Of a stretch of DNA of 64,000 bases, positions 52,391-61,424 are shown piece by piece. The notes beneath the pieces were generated by a model, which worked only from the letters and a program-made list of their open reading frames with translations, had not been told where the DNA came from and made no database searches. This DNA comes from a beta proteobacterium AAP51 (GTDB lineage: Bacteria; Pseudomonadota; Gammaproteobacteria; Burkholderiales; Burkholderiaceae_C). The stretch covers positions 124,001 through 188,000 of the forward strand of contig LJHT01000014.1 of NCBI GenBank assembly GCA_001295905.1, in the 5' to 3' direction. Each line of letters starts with the position of its first letter. The stretch's first letter is position 1. Made by a program: the position numbers and the translations under genes.

Positions 52391-52453
52391 CGCCGGCCGG
52401 AGCGCCGGCGTTAGCGCCGCCCTTGGCTCTGCCTTAACGCCGCACCTGCCCCA

Positions 52454-54568
52454 TCACCAGATGACGATGGGCTGCGCCGAGGCCATCGGGTCGCCCGGCT
52501 TGCAGCTGAAAGCCTGCGCAAACGCCGGAATGTTCGACAGTGGCCCCAGGATGCGCCAGCGGCCCGGAGAGTGCTGGCCCGTGCGCAGCTGGTCGATCAT
52601 GGCTTCGGTGCGGTACTTGCCGCGCCACACCGTGGCGTGCGAGAGGAAAAAGCGCTGCTCGGGCGTGCGGCCTTCCACCAGCGGCGCCGCCTTGCCCGCA
52701 GCGCGCTGGCGCTCCAGCGCGATCTGCAGCCCGTCGAAGGCGATCTGGATGCCGGCCAGGTCGGAGATGTTCTCGCCCAGTGTCTGGCGGCCGTTGATGC
52801 GCACGCCGGGCACCGGTTCGTAGCTGCTGTAGAGCGCGGCCACGCGGTCGGCGCGTTCCTTGTAGGCCGCGGCGTCGGCGGGTTGCCACCAGTCGCGCAG
52901 GTTGCCCACGGCATCGAACTGGCGGCCGCGGTCGTCGAAGTGGTGTGTGATTTCGTGGCCGATGACCATGCCGATGCCGCCGTAGTTGCTGGCGTCGTCG
53001 GCCTTCTCGTCGAAGAAGGGCGGCTGCAGGATGCCGGCCGGGAAGACGATCTGGTTGCCGCCCGCCGCGAAGGCATTCACGATGTGTGGGCTGGTGTTCC
53101 AGCGGCTGCGGTCCACGGGCTTCTCAAGGTCGGCCAGGCGCTGCGCGGTGTGCCAGGCGTTGATCTTCAGCAGGTTGCCGGCAAAGTCATCCGGCTGCAG
53201 CACCAGGCCGTCGTAGGTCTTCCACTTCTCGGGCCCGCCGATCTTCACCGCCATCGCGGCCAGCTTGGCCTGTGCCAGCGTTTTCGTGGGCGCGCTCATC
53301 CAGGGCAGGGCGTCGATGCGGCGCTGCATGGCCAGCTTGATGTCGGCCACCATGGCCAGCGCACGCTGCTGTGCCAGTGGCGAGAAGGCCTTGGAAACGA
53401 AGACCTCGCCCAAGGTCTCGCCCAGCGGCGAGCCGCCCGTGCGCCCGCCGATCATCAGGATGACCTGCTCCACGCGCGGCGGCGCTGCGCGCAGGCCGCG
53501 GATGGCGCCCTGATAGAAATCGAAATGCGCCTGCGCCACGGCCTGCGGGCCGTACTCGGCCACGGCATCGAGCGCACGCACGCGCAAATAGGTGCGCCAG
53601 GTGTCCAGCGGCGCCTTTTCGGCCAGCGTGGCCAGGCCTTGCGCGAAGCCGGGCTGGCCGACGATGAGCCGCTGCGTCAGCGCGGCGCTGGGGCTCAGGC
53701 TGCCCGGGCCGAAATAGGCCTGCAGCCAGCCCGCCCAGTCGAAGCCCGGCGCCTGCAGCTGCAGCGAAGCCGGCGTCATCACGTTGTAGACGGCGTTGGG
53801 GTCGCGGCGCTGCACGCGCGTCATCGAGGCCTGGGCCAGTTCCTTCTCGAAGGCCATCAGCGCGTCCAGCGTGGCGGCGTCGGCGGGGGCGCCGGCGGCC
53901 TTCAGCAGGCGTTCGGCATACACGCGGTAGGCGGCCTGCAGCTTGCGGCTGTTCTCGTCGGTGTTGAGATAGTCGTCGCGGTCGGGCAGGCCCAGGCCGG
54001 CCTGGCTGAGCTGCAGCACATGGCGCGTGGCGTCTTTCGCGTCGGTGCCCACGAAGACGGCCAGCGGCGCGCTGACTTGCAGCCGCGCCATCTCGCCGAT
54101 AAGCGCCGGCAGTGCGTCGCGCTGCACGCTGTTCACGCGCGCCAGCCAGGGCTGGACGGCGGAGAGGCCGCGCTTTTCGATGGCCGCGCTGTCCATGCCG
54201 GCGCGGTAGTGCGCGGCCAGCAGCTTCAGGCCGGGCGTGGTCTGGCGCGCGGGTTCGCGGGCCAGTTCGGCCAGGCCGGCTTCCAGCAGGCGGTCGTTGG
54301 CCACGCGCAAGGCGTCGAAGCTGCCGATGCGGGCGCGGTCGGCGGGCATCTCGGTGGCGGCCAGCCATTGGCCGTTGGCGTAGGCGTCGAAGTCGGTGCA
54401 GGCCAGGCTGGTGGCTGCGGTGGTGGCAGGGCTGGCGGTGCTGCTGGGCGCTGCGGTGGCTGCCGTCGCGGCGGTGCCGGCCACGGCGCTGGCGGTGCCT
54501 TGTGCGTGGGCCAGCAGCGGGGCGGCCAGCAGCAGCGCGCTGGCCAGGCGGTTCAGAAGGTGGGGCAT
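52454..54568 (-). CDS. M13-family zinc metallopeptidase (PepO/neprilysin-like)
   Basis: A 704-residue exported peptidase with a signal peptide (1-22, ending AHAQ) and an N-terminal M13 domain beginning CTDFDAYANGQWL. The catalytic domain has zinc motifs VIGHEITHHFDDRGRQFD and ENISDLAGIQIAFDG, with NAFAAGGNQIVFPAGILQPPFF before them, all diagnostic. Length is standard. It cleaves short peptides in the periplasm. It is monocistronic and divergent from sbcB. Confidence 0.95.
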   Translation of the reverse strand: MPHLLNRLASALLLAAPLLAHAQGTASAVAGTAATAATAAPSSTASPATTAATSLACTDFDAYANGQWLAATEMPADRARIGSFDALRVANDRLLEAGLAELAREPARQTTPGLKLLAAHYRAGMDSAAIEKRGLSAVQPWLARVNSVQRDALPALIGEMARLQVSAPLAVFVGTDAKDATRHVLQLSQAGLGLPDRDDYLNTDENSRKLQAAYRVYAERLLKAAGAPADAATLDALMAFEKELAQASMTRVQRRDPNAVYNVMTPASLQLQAPGFDWAGWLQAYFGPGSLSPSAALTQRLIVGQPGFAQGLATLAEKAPLDTWRTYLRVRALDAVAEYGPQAVAQAHFDFYQGAIRGLRAAPPRVEQVILMIGGRTGGSPLGETLGEVFVSKAFSPLAQQRALAMVADIKLAMQRRIDALPWMSAPTKTLAQAKLAAMAVKIGGPEKWKTYDGLVLQPDDFAGNLLKINAWHTAQRLADLEKPVDRSRWNTSPHIVNAFAAGGNQIVFPAGILQPPFFDEKADDASNYGGIGMVIGHEITHHFDDRGRQFDAVGNLRDWWQPADAAAYKERADRVAALYSSYEPVPGVRINGRQTLGENISDLAGIQIAFDGLQIALERQRAAGKAAPLVEGRTPEQRFFLSHATVWRGKYRTEAMIDQLRTGQHSPGRWRILGPLSNIPAFAQAFSCKPGDPMASAQPIVIW

Positions 54569-54654
54569 GGGTGCAGTCCGGGGCTACAACGAAGCCGCGC
54601 AGTCTAGGGTGCCTGCGCCTTCGGTGCAGCAGGGGCTTGCGCTATCGTGCCGCC

Positions 54655-56118
54655 ATGGCTGACTTGAGCTTTTTCTGGCACGACTACGAAACCTTCGGCC
54701 GCGTGCCGCGCCGCGACCGGCCCTCGCAGTTTGCCGGCGTGCGCACCGACGCCGAGCTGAACGAGATCGGCCCGCCGGTGATGCATTTCTGCCAGCCCGC
54801 GCCCGACTTTCTGCCCGACCCCGAGGCCGTGCTGCTCACCGGCATCCTGCCGCAGCAGGCGCTGCAGCAGGGCCTGCCCGAACACGCTTTTGCCGCCGCC
54901 ATCGAACGTGAACTGGCGGAAGACGGCACCGTGGGTGTGGGCTACAACAGCATCCGCTTCGACGACGAGGTGACGCGCCACCTCTTCTGGCGTTGCCTCA
55001 TCGACCCCTATGCGCGCGAATGGCAGAACGGCTGCGGCCGCTGGGACCTGCTGGACGTGGTGCGCTGCTGCTGGGCGCTGCGGCCCGAGGGCATCGAATG
55101 GCCCGTGCACACCAGTGGCGAGATGGCCGGCCGCCCCTCGTTCAAGCTGGAACACCTGACGGCCGCCAACGGCCTGGCCCACGAAGCCGCGCACGACGCG
55201 CTGAGCGACGTGCGCGCCACCATCGCCGTGGCGCGGCTGATCAAGACCAAGCAGCCGCGGCTGTGGGACTTCTGCCTGAAGCTGCGCAAGAAAGACGCCG
55301 TGGCGGCCGAGATCGGCGCCGGCCGGCCTTTCGTGCATCTCTCGGGCATGTACCCGGTGGAGCGCGGCTGCCTGGCGCTGGTATGGCCGCTGGCGCCGCA
55401 CCCCACAAACAAGAACGAGCTCATCGTCTGGGACCTGGCGCAAGACCCCGGCGTGCTGGCCACGCTGGATGCTGCCGCGCTGCGCCGCCGCATGTTCACG
55501 CGCCAGGCCGAGCTGGATGCGGCCGGCCAGGGCGAAACCCGCCTGCCCATCAAGACCATCCACCTCAACAAGAGCCCCATCGTCATCGGCAACCTGAAGA
55601 CGCTGGGTGATGCCGCCGAGCGCTGGGGCCTGGATGTGGCGCTGGCGCAGCGGCATGCCGAAGAGGCCGCGCAGCTGGGCCTGCAGCTGCAGCCGCTGTG
55701 GGCGCAGGTGTACGAACGCGAAACCCCCGCGCAGGCGCCCGATGTCGATGAAGACCTGTACGGCGGCTTCGTCGGCAACGACGACCGCCGCACGCTGCAG
55801 CGCCTGCGCGAGCTGAAGCCCGAGCAGCTCGCCACCAAGCGCGTGGCCTTCAACGACGGCCGGCTGGAAGAGCTGCTGTTCCGCTACCGTGCGCGCAACT
55901 TCCCCGCCACGCTGAGCGAAGACGAACAGGCGCGCTGGGAAGCGCACCGCGCCGAACGCCTGCATGAAGGACACGGCGGTGCCTTGACGCTGACGGCCTT
56001 CTTCGAGCGCATCGACACGCTGGCCGAAGCGGCCGACAGCGCCGGCGATGAACGCGCCCAGGCCCTGCTGGAAGCGCTGTACGACTACGCCGAAGGCATC
56101 GCGCCCGAGCTCGGGTGA
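54655..56118 (+). CDS. sbcB: Exodeoxyribonuclease I
   Basis: A 487-residue 3'-5' single-strand DNA exonuclease. The DEDDh motif Exo I is FFWHDYETFG; then comes VGYNSIRFDDEVTRHLFWR, and the final motif is HEAAHDALSDVRATI. A C-terminal SH3-like/helical region follows, giving the family's usual length of about 475. The ATG at 54655 lies 86 bp from the divergent M13 gene; the longer frame runs through that gene and is a shadow. It acts in recombination and mismatch repair. Confidence 0.95.
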   Translation: MADLSFFWHDYETFGRVPRRDRPSQFAGVRTDAELNEIGPPVMHFCQPAPDFLPDPEAVLLTGILPQQALQQGLPEHAFAAAIERELAEDGTVGVGYNSIRFDDEVTRHLFWRCLIDPYAREWQNGCGRWDLLDVVRCCWALRPEGIEWPVHTSGEMAGRPSFKLEHLTAANGLAHEAAHDALSDVRATIAVARLIKTKQPRLWDFCLKLRKKDAVAAEIGAGRPFVHLSGMYPVERGCLALVWPLAPHPTNKNELIVWDLAQDPGVLATLDAAALRRRMFTRQAELDAAGQGETRLPIKTIHLNKSPIVIGNLKTLGDAAERWGLDVALAQRHAEEAAQLGLQLQPLWAQVYERETPAQAPDVDEDLYGGFVGNDDRRTLQRLRELKPEQLATKRVAFNDGRLEELLFRYRARNFPATLSEDEQARWEAHRAERLHEGHGGALTLTAFFERIDTLAEAADSAGDERAQALLEALYDYAEGIAPELG

Positions 56119-56160
56119 AGGCGGGCGGCCTCGGTCGCGCCTCGTTCCGTCGCGCTTCGT

Positions 56161-57654
56161 TCAGGCCAGGCGCCCCACCGGCAAGGCCGCTGGCAGGCGC
56201 TGCAGCACACGCCAGCGCCAGGCCAGCAAGGCCGCGGTGAGGGCCAGCAGCCCGGCCAGCCAGGGGCCCAGCCAGACGGGGTGGCGGTGGTGCAGCCACA
56301 TCGAAACTAGGCCCAGCACCAGGTAGGCCACGGCGGGCAAGAGGCGCGGGGCCATGGGTTCGGGCGATGCCCCTGAATGGTCGCGCCACAGCCAGGCGCT
56401 CAGCGGCAGCGCCACGCCCACCCAGGCCAGCGCGTACCACCCGTGGCCGGCCCATGCCAGGGCCACCAAGGCCGGCAGCAGGCCCAGCCACATCAGCAGG
56501 CTGTGCCGCCACTGGCGCCAGGCCAGCGCCCGGTTCAGCGCCGCGCCGCGCGGCAGGCCGGGCAGCAAGACCAGCAAGGCCTGCTCTCGGCGCGAGCGCC
56601 ACAAGGCCACGGGCAGCACCGTCACGGCGCTCATGGCGACGAAGCCCAGCCCGACCGAGATGCCGACACGCCCATGTTCTATGAAGAGCCCGAGGCTCTG
56701 CCCGGTGAGTGCGGCCGTGACGAGCAGGGCCAGCCCGAGGACTGTCTGCACCATCAGCACCGAGACGAGCTGGCCCACCCAATGCTGCCGCCCGTGCAGC
56801 ACCACTTCGGCCCGGGCCATCACGCTGCGGGGGCGGGCCAGGCAGCGCCGCAGCCAGGCATCTGCCAGGGCCTGGCCGGGCCAGTTCATCCAGGCGCCCC
56901 AGCGGCCATAGGCGGCCCAGGCCTTCGCGGGGTTGGTGGGGAAGAGTGCCACTGCCTGGCGCCACTGTTCGCGCTGGCGGTAGGCTTGCGCATGCCGCTG
57001 CCCCTGCTGGCCCACCAGGGCCGCCAGCAAGGCGCCCAGCACGGCCAGCAACAGCAGGCTGGTGCCCAGGGCCCAGGTGTGCCACACGGGCTCGACGCTC
57101 GCCCAGACCTGCTGGCCCCCGCGCAGCCACAGCTGCACGGCCAACGTGGGCGTACACCCCGCCACCACCCACACCCACCACCAGCGCAGGCCCGCCGCCA
57201 CCACCAGCAGCAGCAAGCCCGTGCCCAGCGCAGCGGCCAGCGCCAGGCGGGCGCTGGCGGCCAGGTCACCCAGGCCCAGCGCGGCGGCGCCGACGCCGGC
57301 CAGCACACCCGCGCTGGCCACCATCACCGCCCACAGGCCCAGCGCGGCACGGTGGATGGCGTGCCGGTGGCCGGGCACGAGTTGCAGCGCATGCGGGTGG
57401 TCCAGGCGCAGCAGCGCCGAGAACTGCACGCCCCACACCGAAGCCAGCCCGGCCAGCAACAGCACGCCCGCCACGCCTGCCGCGACGCGTGCCGGCAGCC
57501 AGGCCAGCGCCAGACCCGCCGGCACCACGTAAATGAGCAAGGCCACCAGGCCGTAGAGGTGCAGCGCCCACAGGCGGCCATCGTTGCGGCGCCATTGCCA
57601 GGCGGCACGCAGCATCAGCTGGGCAGACGATGGTGTGTTCATCGCGGTTTTCAT
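56161..57654 (-). CDS. ABC transporter permease-like integral membrane protein
   Basis: 497 residues with about twelve hydrophobic helices and no signal peptide. The N-terminus (LRAAWQWRRNDGRLWALHLYGL) suggests an ABC-2-type half permease. It starts inside the end of the ATPase gene (ATGA), so it must be the membrane part of this GntR-controlled exporter. The substrate is unknown. YtrA-linked ABC systems elsewhere respond to cell-wall-active antibiotics or osmotic conditions. Confidence 0.8.
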   Translation of the reverse strand: MKTAMNTPSSAQLMLRAAWQWRRNDGRLWALHLYGLVALLIYVVPAGLALAWLPARVAAGVAGVLLLAGLASVWGVQFSALLRLDHPHALQLVPGHRHAIHRAALGLWAVMVASAGVLAGVGAAALGLGDLAASARLALAAALGTGLLLLVVAAGLRWWWVWVVAGCTPTLAVQLWLRGGQQVWASVEPVWHTWALGTSLLLLAVLGALLAALVGQQGQRHAQAYRQREQWRQAVALFPTNPAKAWAAYGRWGAWMNWPGQALADAWLRRCLARPRSVMARAEVVLHGRQHWVGQLVSVLMVQTVLGLALLVTAALTGQSLGLFIEHGRVGISVGLGFVAMSAVTVLPVALWRSRREQALLVLLPGLPRGAALNRALAWRQWRHSLLMWLGLLPALVALAWAGHGWYALAWVGVALPLSAWLWRDHSGASPEPMAPRLLPAVAYLVLGLVSMWLHHRHPVWLGPWLAGLLALTAALLAWRWRVLQRLPAALPVGRLA

Positions 57655-58544
57655 GTCAGCGCCAGGAAGAGGTCTTCCAGCGTCACCGGCTCGGCGGCCG
57701 TGCCCTGCGGCAAGGGCGGCACCGAGGTGCCCGCCGTCAGGCGCGCCAGCACCTGCGCACGCCCTTGCGGCAGGGGCGTGTGTTTCAGGCTTTGTGCGCC
57801 CAGGCGCTGCAGCAGCGCCTGCACCTCGGCGGCGGGGCCGGAGAACTGGCGCACTTCCTCCAGCAGTTCGTCCAGCGGCGCCTGCAGCGCGATGCGCCCG
57901 CCGTGCATGAAAGCCATGTGGAAGGCCACGCGCTCCAGGTCGGACAGGATGTGCGTGGAGAAGACCACCGTGGTGCCCCGCTCCAGCACCTGGCCGACGA
58001 GCTCGGCCAGGAAGTCGCGCCGGCCGGCGGGGTCGAGGCTGGCCACGGGTTCGTCCAGCACCAGCAGGTCGGGCTCGTGCGCCAGGGCGCGGATGATGGA
58101 CAGCCGCTGCTGCTGCCCGCCGCTGAGCTTGCCGATGCGCTGGTGCGGCGGTATCTCCCAGCGCGACAGCAGGCCCTGGGCCTTGGCCTCGTTCCAGCGC
58201 GGGTAGAAACTGCGGAAGTAGGCCAGCAGCTGCGCGGCCGTGAAGCTCTCGAAGAGATCGGACTGCTGCGGCACGTAGCCGATGCGCGCGCGCACCGCGT
58301 CGCTGGGGGCGGTGGCCGGCTCGCCGAAAAGCTGCACGCGGCCGGCCAGCGGTTCGCGCAGGCCCAGCAGGGTTTCCAGCAGCGTGGTCTTGCCGGCGCC
58401 GTTGCGGCCCAGCAGGCCCACCACCTGGCCCGGCAACAGCTGCCAGCTCAGGCCCTGCAGCACGGGGGCGCCGCCAGGGTAGGCCAGGGTCACGTCGGCC
58501 AGCTCGGCGGTGGGTGCGGTGGTCGACAGCACATGCGCGTTCAT
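57651..58544 (-). CDS. ABC transporter ATP-binding protein
   Basis: A 297-residue nucleotide-binding domain: Walker A GRNGAGKTTLLE, Q-loop YVPQQSDLFE, signature LSGGQQQRLS, Walker B LLVLDEP and H-loop FSTHILSDLE. About 80 residues after the core are typical of CcmA/YtrB-like export ATPases. It starts within the last codons of the GntR gene and overlaps the permease by four bases, so the three proteins form one translationally coupled operon. Confidence 0.95.
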   Translation of the reverse strand: MNAHVLSTTAPTAELADVTLAYPGGAPVLQGLSWQLLPGQVVGLLGRNGAGKTTLLETLLGLREPLAGRVQLFGEPATAPSDAVRARIGYVPQQSDLFESFTAAQLLAYFRSFYPRWNEAKAQGLLSRWEIPPHQRIGKLSGGQQQRLSIIRALAHEPDLLVLDEPVASLDPAGRRDFLAELVGQVLERGTTVVFSTHILSDLERVAFHMAFMHGGRIALQAPLDELLEEVRQFSGPAAEVQALLQRLGAQSLKHTPLPQGRAQVLARLTAGTSVPPLPQGTAAEPVTLEDLFLALT

Positions 58545-58939
58545 GGGTGTTCGTCCTCGTCCAGGATGTCGGAAAACAGCTTCATCACGGTGGCCTTGGG
58601 CAGCTGCAGCTGCCGCGCCTCGGCGGCGGCGCGCGAAAGCGCTGGCCGCAGCAGCTCGATGCGTGAAGCCGCCGGCTGCGCGCGCTGGTGCTGCGGCGCC
58701 ACGCGCATGGCCAGGCCGCGGCGGCGCTCCAGCAGGCCTTCGGCTTCCAGCAGGCTGTAGGCCTTGGAGATGGTCATGGGGTGCACGGCCAGCTGCTGCG
58801 CCAAGTCACGCACCGAAGGAATCTCGTCGCCGGCCTTGATCTGCCCGCTGGCCACGCGCCGCCGCACGTGTTCCACCAGCTGCCGGTAGATGGGCTCGGC
58901 CGAGCCGGTCTGGATGCTGAAGGCGAAGTCGGGGTTCAC
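58541..58939 (-). CDS. GntR-family transcriptional regulator, YtrA subfamily
   Basis: A 132-residue repressor: a GntR winged helix with PIYRQLVEHVRRRVASG, GDEIPSVRDLAQQLAVHPM and TISKAYSLLEAEGLLERRRG, and a short helical C-terminal tail instead of a ligand-binding domain, as in YtrA. The GTG start at 58939 fits the family N-terminus. A near-perfect palindrome overlapping the promoter lies 14 bp upstream, so it very likely represses its own operon (regulator, ATPase, permease). Confidence 0.93.
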   Translation of the reverse strand: MNPDFAFSIQTGSAEPIYRQLVEHVRRRVASGQIKAGDEIPSVRDLAQQLAVHPMTISKAYSLLEAEGLLERRRGLAMRVAPQHQRAQPAASRIELLRPALSRAAAEARQLQLPKATVMKLFSDILDEDEHP

Positions 58940-58952
58940 GGCAGGTGTCTAG

Positions 58953-58974
58953 GTGTACCACTACGATAGTACAC
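58953..58974. promoter_or_regulatory. YtrA-type operator palindrome
   Basis: GTGTAC-N10-GTACAC at 58953-58974 is a perfect 6-bp inverted repeat with a half-site layout typical of YtrA-family GntR operators. On the minus strand it contains TACTAT and overlaps the likely -10 region of the GntR-ABC operon, which would allow autorepression. Confidence 0.8.
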
Positions 58975-58992
58975 ATGGGACGCAGCGGTCAA
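58953..58992 (-). promoter_or_regulatory. Promoter of the GntR-ABC operon
   Basis: On the minus strand TTGACC (58987-58992) is a good -35 box. The -10 is either TACTAT (15-bp spacer) or TATCGT (18-bp spacer), both inside the operator palindrome. Transcription would begin a few bases before the GTG start. Confidence 0.5.
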
Positions 58993-59036
58993 CACCCGAC
59001 CCCGGGCGTGGGTGGCGTCTGGATGCTGAGAAGGGG

Positions 59037-61424
59037 CTAGCGCGCGTGCGCTGAAGCGGCGGCGCTGGCCGCAGTCGCGGTGGGGGCCGCAGCGGCGGCC
59101 GAGGCCGGCATCAGCGGCGCCAGCGGGCTCTCGCCGGCATCGTCGATGCGCTGCACGAAGCCGCCTTCGGCGAATTCGGCATAGCGCCAGTCGTTGCCCA
59201 CGGCCACCACGCCCCAAGGTTCGGCCAGGGGCTGGAAGGGCACACCGCGCAGCGCACGCGCCATCACATCGATCCACACCGGCAAGGCCAGCCCGCCGCC
59301 CGATTCCCGCTCGCCCAGGCTGCGCGGTTCGTCGTGGCCTATCCACGCCGCCGCGGCGATGCCGGGCGCCCAGCCGGCGAACCAGGCGTCCACGGCGTCG
59401 TTGGTGGTGCCGGTCTTGCCGTAGATGTCGCTTCGGCCCAGGCTGGCCTGCGCGCGCGCGGCGGTGCCGCGCACCGTGACGTCGCGCATCAGCGTGTTCA
59501 CGAGAAAGGCGTTGCGTTCGGGGATGACGCGCGTGCTCTCGCTCAGCGGCTCGGGCAGCGGCGCCTGGAACAGCACCTGGCCCTGCGCGTCGACGATTTT
59601 CTCGATGAGCACCGGCGTCACGCGGTGCCCGCCGTTCGCGAACACCGCGTAGGCCTGGGCCAGCTGCATGGGCGTGACGCTGCCGGTGCCCAGTGCCAGC
59701 GTGAGGTTGGCGGGGTGGCGGTTCAGTTCGAAGCCGAAGCGCGTGAGCCACTGCCGCGCTTCGGGCAGGCCGGTTTCCTTCAAGGCGCGGATGCTCACCA
59801 GGTTCTTGCTGCGCACCAGGCCGTCGCGCAGCGTGATCTCGCCGTCGAACTTGTCGTCGCTGTTCTGCGGGTTCCAGCCGTTCAGGCCGGGCTGGTCGTC
59901 GCTGCCCAGCAGCGGCGCGTCGTTCACCAGGGTCTCGGGCATCACGCCCTGTTCCAGCGCGGCCGAATACAGGAAAGGCTTGAAACTGGAACCCGGCTGG
60001 CGCCAGGCGCTGGTGACACGGTTGAACTGCTGGCGGCTGAAGGAAAAGCCGCCCACCAGCGCGCGCACGCGGCCGGTGGTGGGGTCGAGGGCCACGAAGG
60101 CACCATCGGCCTGCGGCCATTGCGCCAGCTGCCAGGTGGGCGCGGCGTTGGGCGTGCGGCCCGGCGTGGCCAGCAGCCGCACGATGCTGCCGCGGCGCAG
60201 CGCCAGCGCCGGCTTGGCCTGCGGCTGCAGCGCGGCCTGCACCCAGCGCAGGCTGTCGCCGCGCAGCGTGACGGTGTCGCCGCTGGCCAGCCGGGCCACC
60301 AGCTCGCGCGGGCTGGCGGCCAGCACGATGGCCAGGCGCAGGTCGTCGTCGTCGCGGCCGTCCTTCAGCGCCAGGCCCACGGCGCGCTCCACGCGCTCGG
60401 CACCTTCGGCATCGTCGGGCAGGGTTTCGAAGCCTTCGGGGCCGCGCCAGGGCTGGCGGCGTTCATGCGCCAGCAGGGCGCGGCGCAGCGCGGCGTGCGC
60501 GGCGCGCTGGTCGTCGGCGCGCAGCGAGGTGAAGACGCGCACGCCTTCGGTGTAGGCCTTGTCGCCCAGGCGCTCCACCACGGCGCGCCGCGCCATCTCG
60601 GCCACGTGCTGGGCCTGCACGTCCACGAAGGCCGGCCGGCGGTAGACCAGCCGCGTGGCCACGGCCGCGTCGTGCTGGGCCTGCGTGATGGCACCGGTGG
60701 CCAGCATGCGCCGCAGCACCTGCTGCTGGCGTCGCGTGGCCGCCGCTGCGTTGTTGATGGGGTTGGCCCAGATGGGGTTCTGCTGCAGCCCGGCGAGCAT
60801 GGCGGTTTCGGCCAGGTTCAGCTGCGCCAGCGGCTTGCCGAAGTAGACCTGCGCCGCCGCGCCATAGCCGTACGCGCGCTGGCCGAGGTAGATCTGGTTC
60901 AGGTAGAGCTCGAGGATCTCGTCCTTGCTCAGCTGCTGCTCCAGCTGGCGCGCGATCAGCGCTTCCTTCACCTTGCGCTCCACCGTGCGCTGCGTGCTCA
61001 GGAAGAAGGTGCGCGAGACCTGCTGCGTGATGGTGCTGGCCCCGCCACCGATGCCGCCGGTGAGGTTGGACCACACCGCCCGCACCACGCCCTTCCAGCT
61101 GATGCCGCTGTGCTCATAAAAGCTGGCGTCTTCCACCGCCAGCACGGCCTGCTTCAGCAGCGGCGGCGTGGCCGCGATGGGCACGAAGATGCGGCGCTCG
61201 CTGCCGAACTGCGCGATCTCGCTGCCGTCGGCGGCCAGCACCTGCAGGTGCTGGCGGGGGCGGTAGTCCACGGCCTTGTCCAGCGGCGGCAGGTCGAAGC
61301 TCCACCACAGCGTCAGCAGCGACAGCAGCAGCAGGCCGATGGCCGCCAGGCCCGCCAGCAAGGCCAGCGTGCCCAGCACCACCATTCCACCGCGGCGGCG
61401 CGCGGCGCTGGCCAGCAAGGTCAA
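59037..61424 (-). CDS. mrcA: Penicillin-binding protein 1A (bifunctional glycosyltransferase/transpeptidase)
   Basis: A 795-residue class A PBP. One N-terminal TM (about 15-40) is followed by a GT51 glycosyltransferase with the catalytic Glu in AVEDASFYEHSG and GASTITQQVSR. The transpeptidase has SxxK in PGSSFKPF, SxN in VRSKNLVSI and KTG in YGKTGTTNDAVDAWF. The tail is Ala-rich. The start codon is TTG at 61424, overlapping the stop of the upstream nucleotidase gene (TTGA), which explains the lack of a nearby ATG. This is an unusual coupling of a cell-wall enzyme to a periplasmic nucleotidase. Confidence 0.93.
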   Translation of the reverse strand: MTLLASAARRRGGMVVLGTLALLAGLAAIGLLLLSLLTLWWSFDLPPLDKAVDYRPRQHLQVLAADGSEIAQFGSERRIFVPIAATPPLLKQAVLAVEDASFYEHSGISWKGVVRAVWSNLTGGIGGGASTITQQVSRTFFLSTQRTVERKVKEALIARQLEQQLSKDEILELYLNQIYLGQRAYGYGAAAQVYFGKPLAQLNLAETAMLAGLQQNPIWANPINNAAAATRRQQQVLRRMLATGAITQAQHDAAVATRLVYRRPAFVDVQAQHVAEMARRAVVERLGDKAYTEGVRVFTSLRADDQRAAHAALRRALLAHERRQPWRGPEGFETLPDDAEGAERVERAVGLALKDGRDDDDLRLAIVLAASPRELVARLASGDTVTLRGDSLRWVQAALQPQAKPALALRRGSIVRLLATPGRTPNAAPTWQLAQWPQADGAFVALDPTTGRVRALVGGFSFSRQQFNRVTSAWRQPGSSFKPFLYSAALEQGVMPETLVNDAPLLGSDDQPGLNGWNPQNSDDKFDGEITLRDGLVRSKNLVSIRALKETGLPEARQWLTRFGFELNRHPANLTLALGTGSVTPMQLAQAYAVFANGGHRVTPVLIEKIVDAQGQVLFQAPLPEPLSESTRVIPERNAFLVNTLMRDVTVRGTAARAQASLGRSDIYGKTGTTNDAVDAWFAGWAPGIAAAAWIGHDEPRSLGERESGGGLALPVWIDVMARALRGVPFQPLAEPWGVVAVGNDWRYAEFAEGGFVQRIDDAGESPLAPLMPASAAAAAPTATAASAAASAHAR

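Noticed and set aside
54112-54654. N-terminal extension of exonuclease I
   Set aside because: The open frame upstream is antisense to the M13 peptidase gene; the ATG at 54655 gives the family N-terminus.
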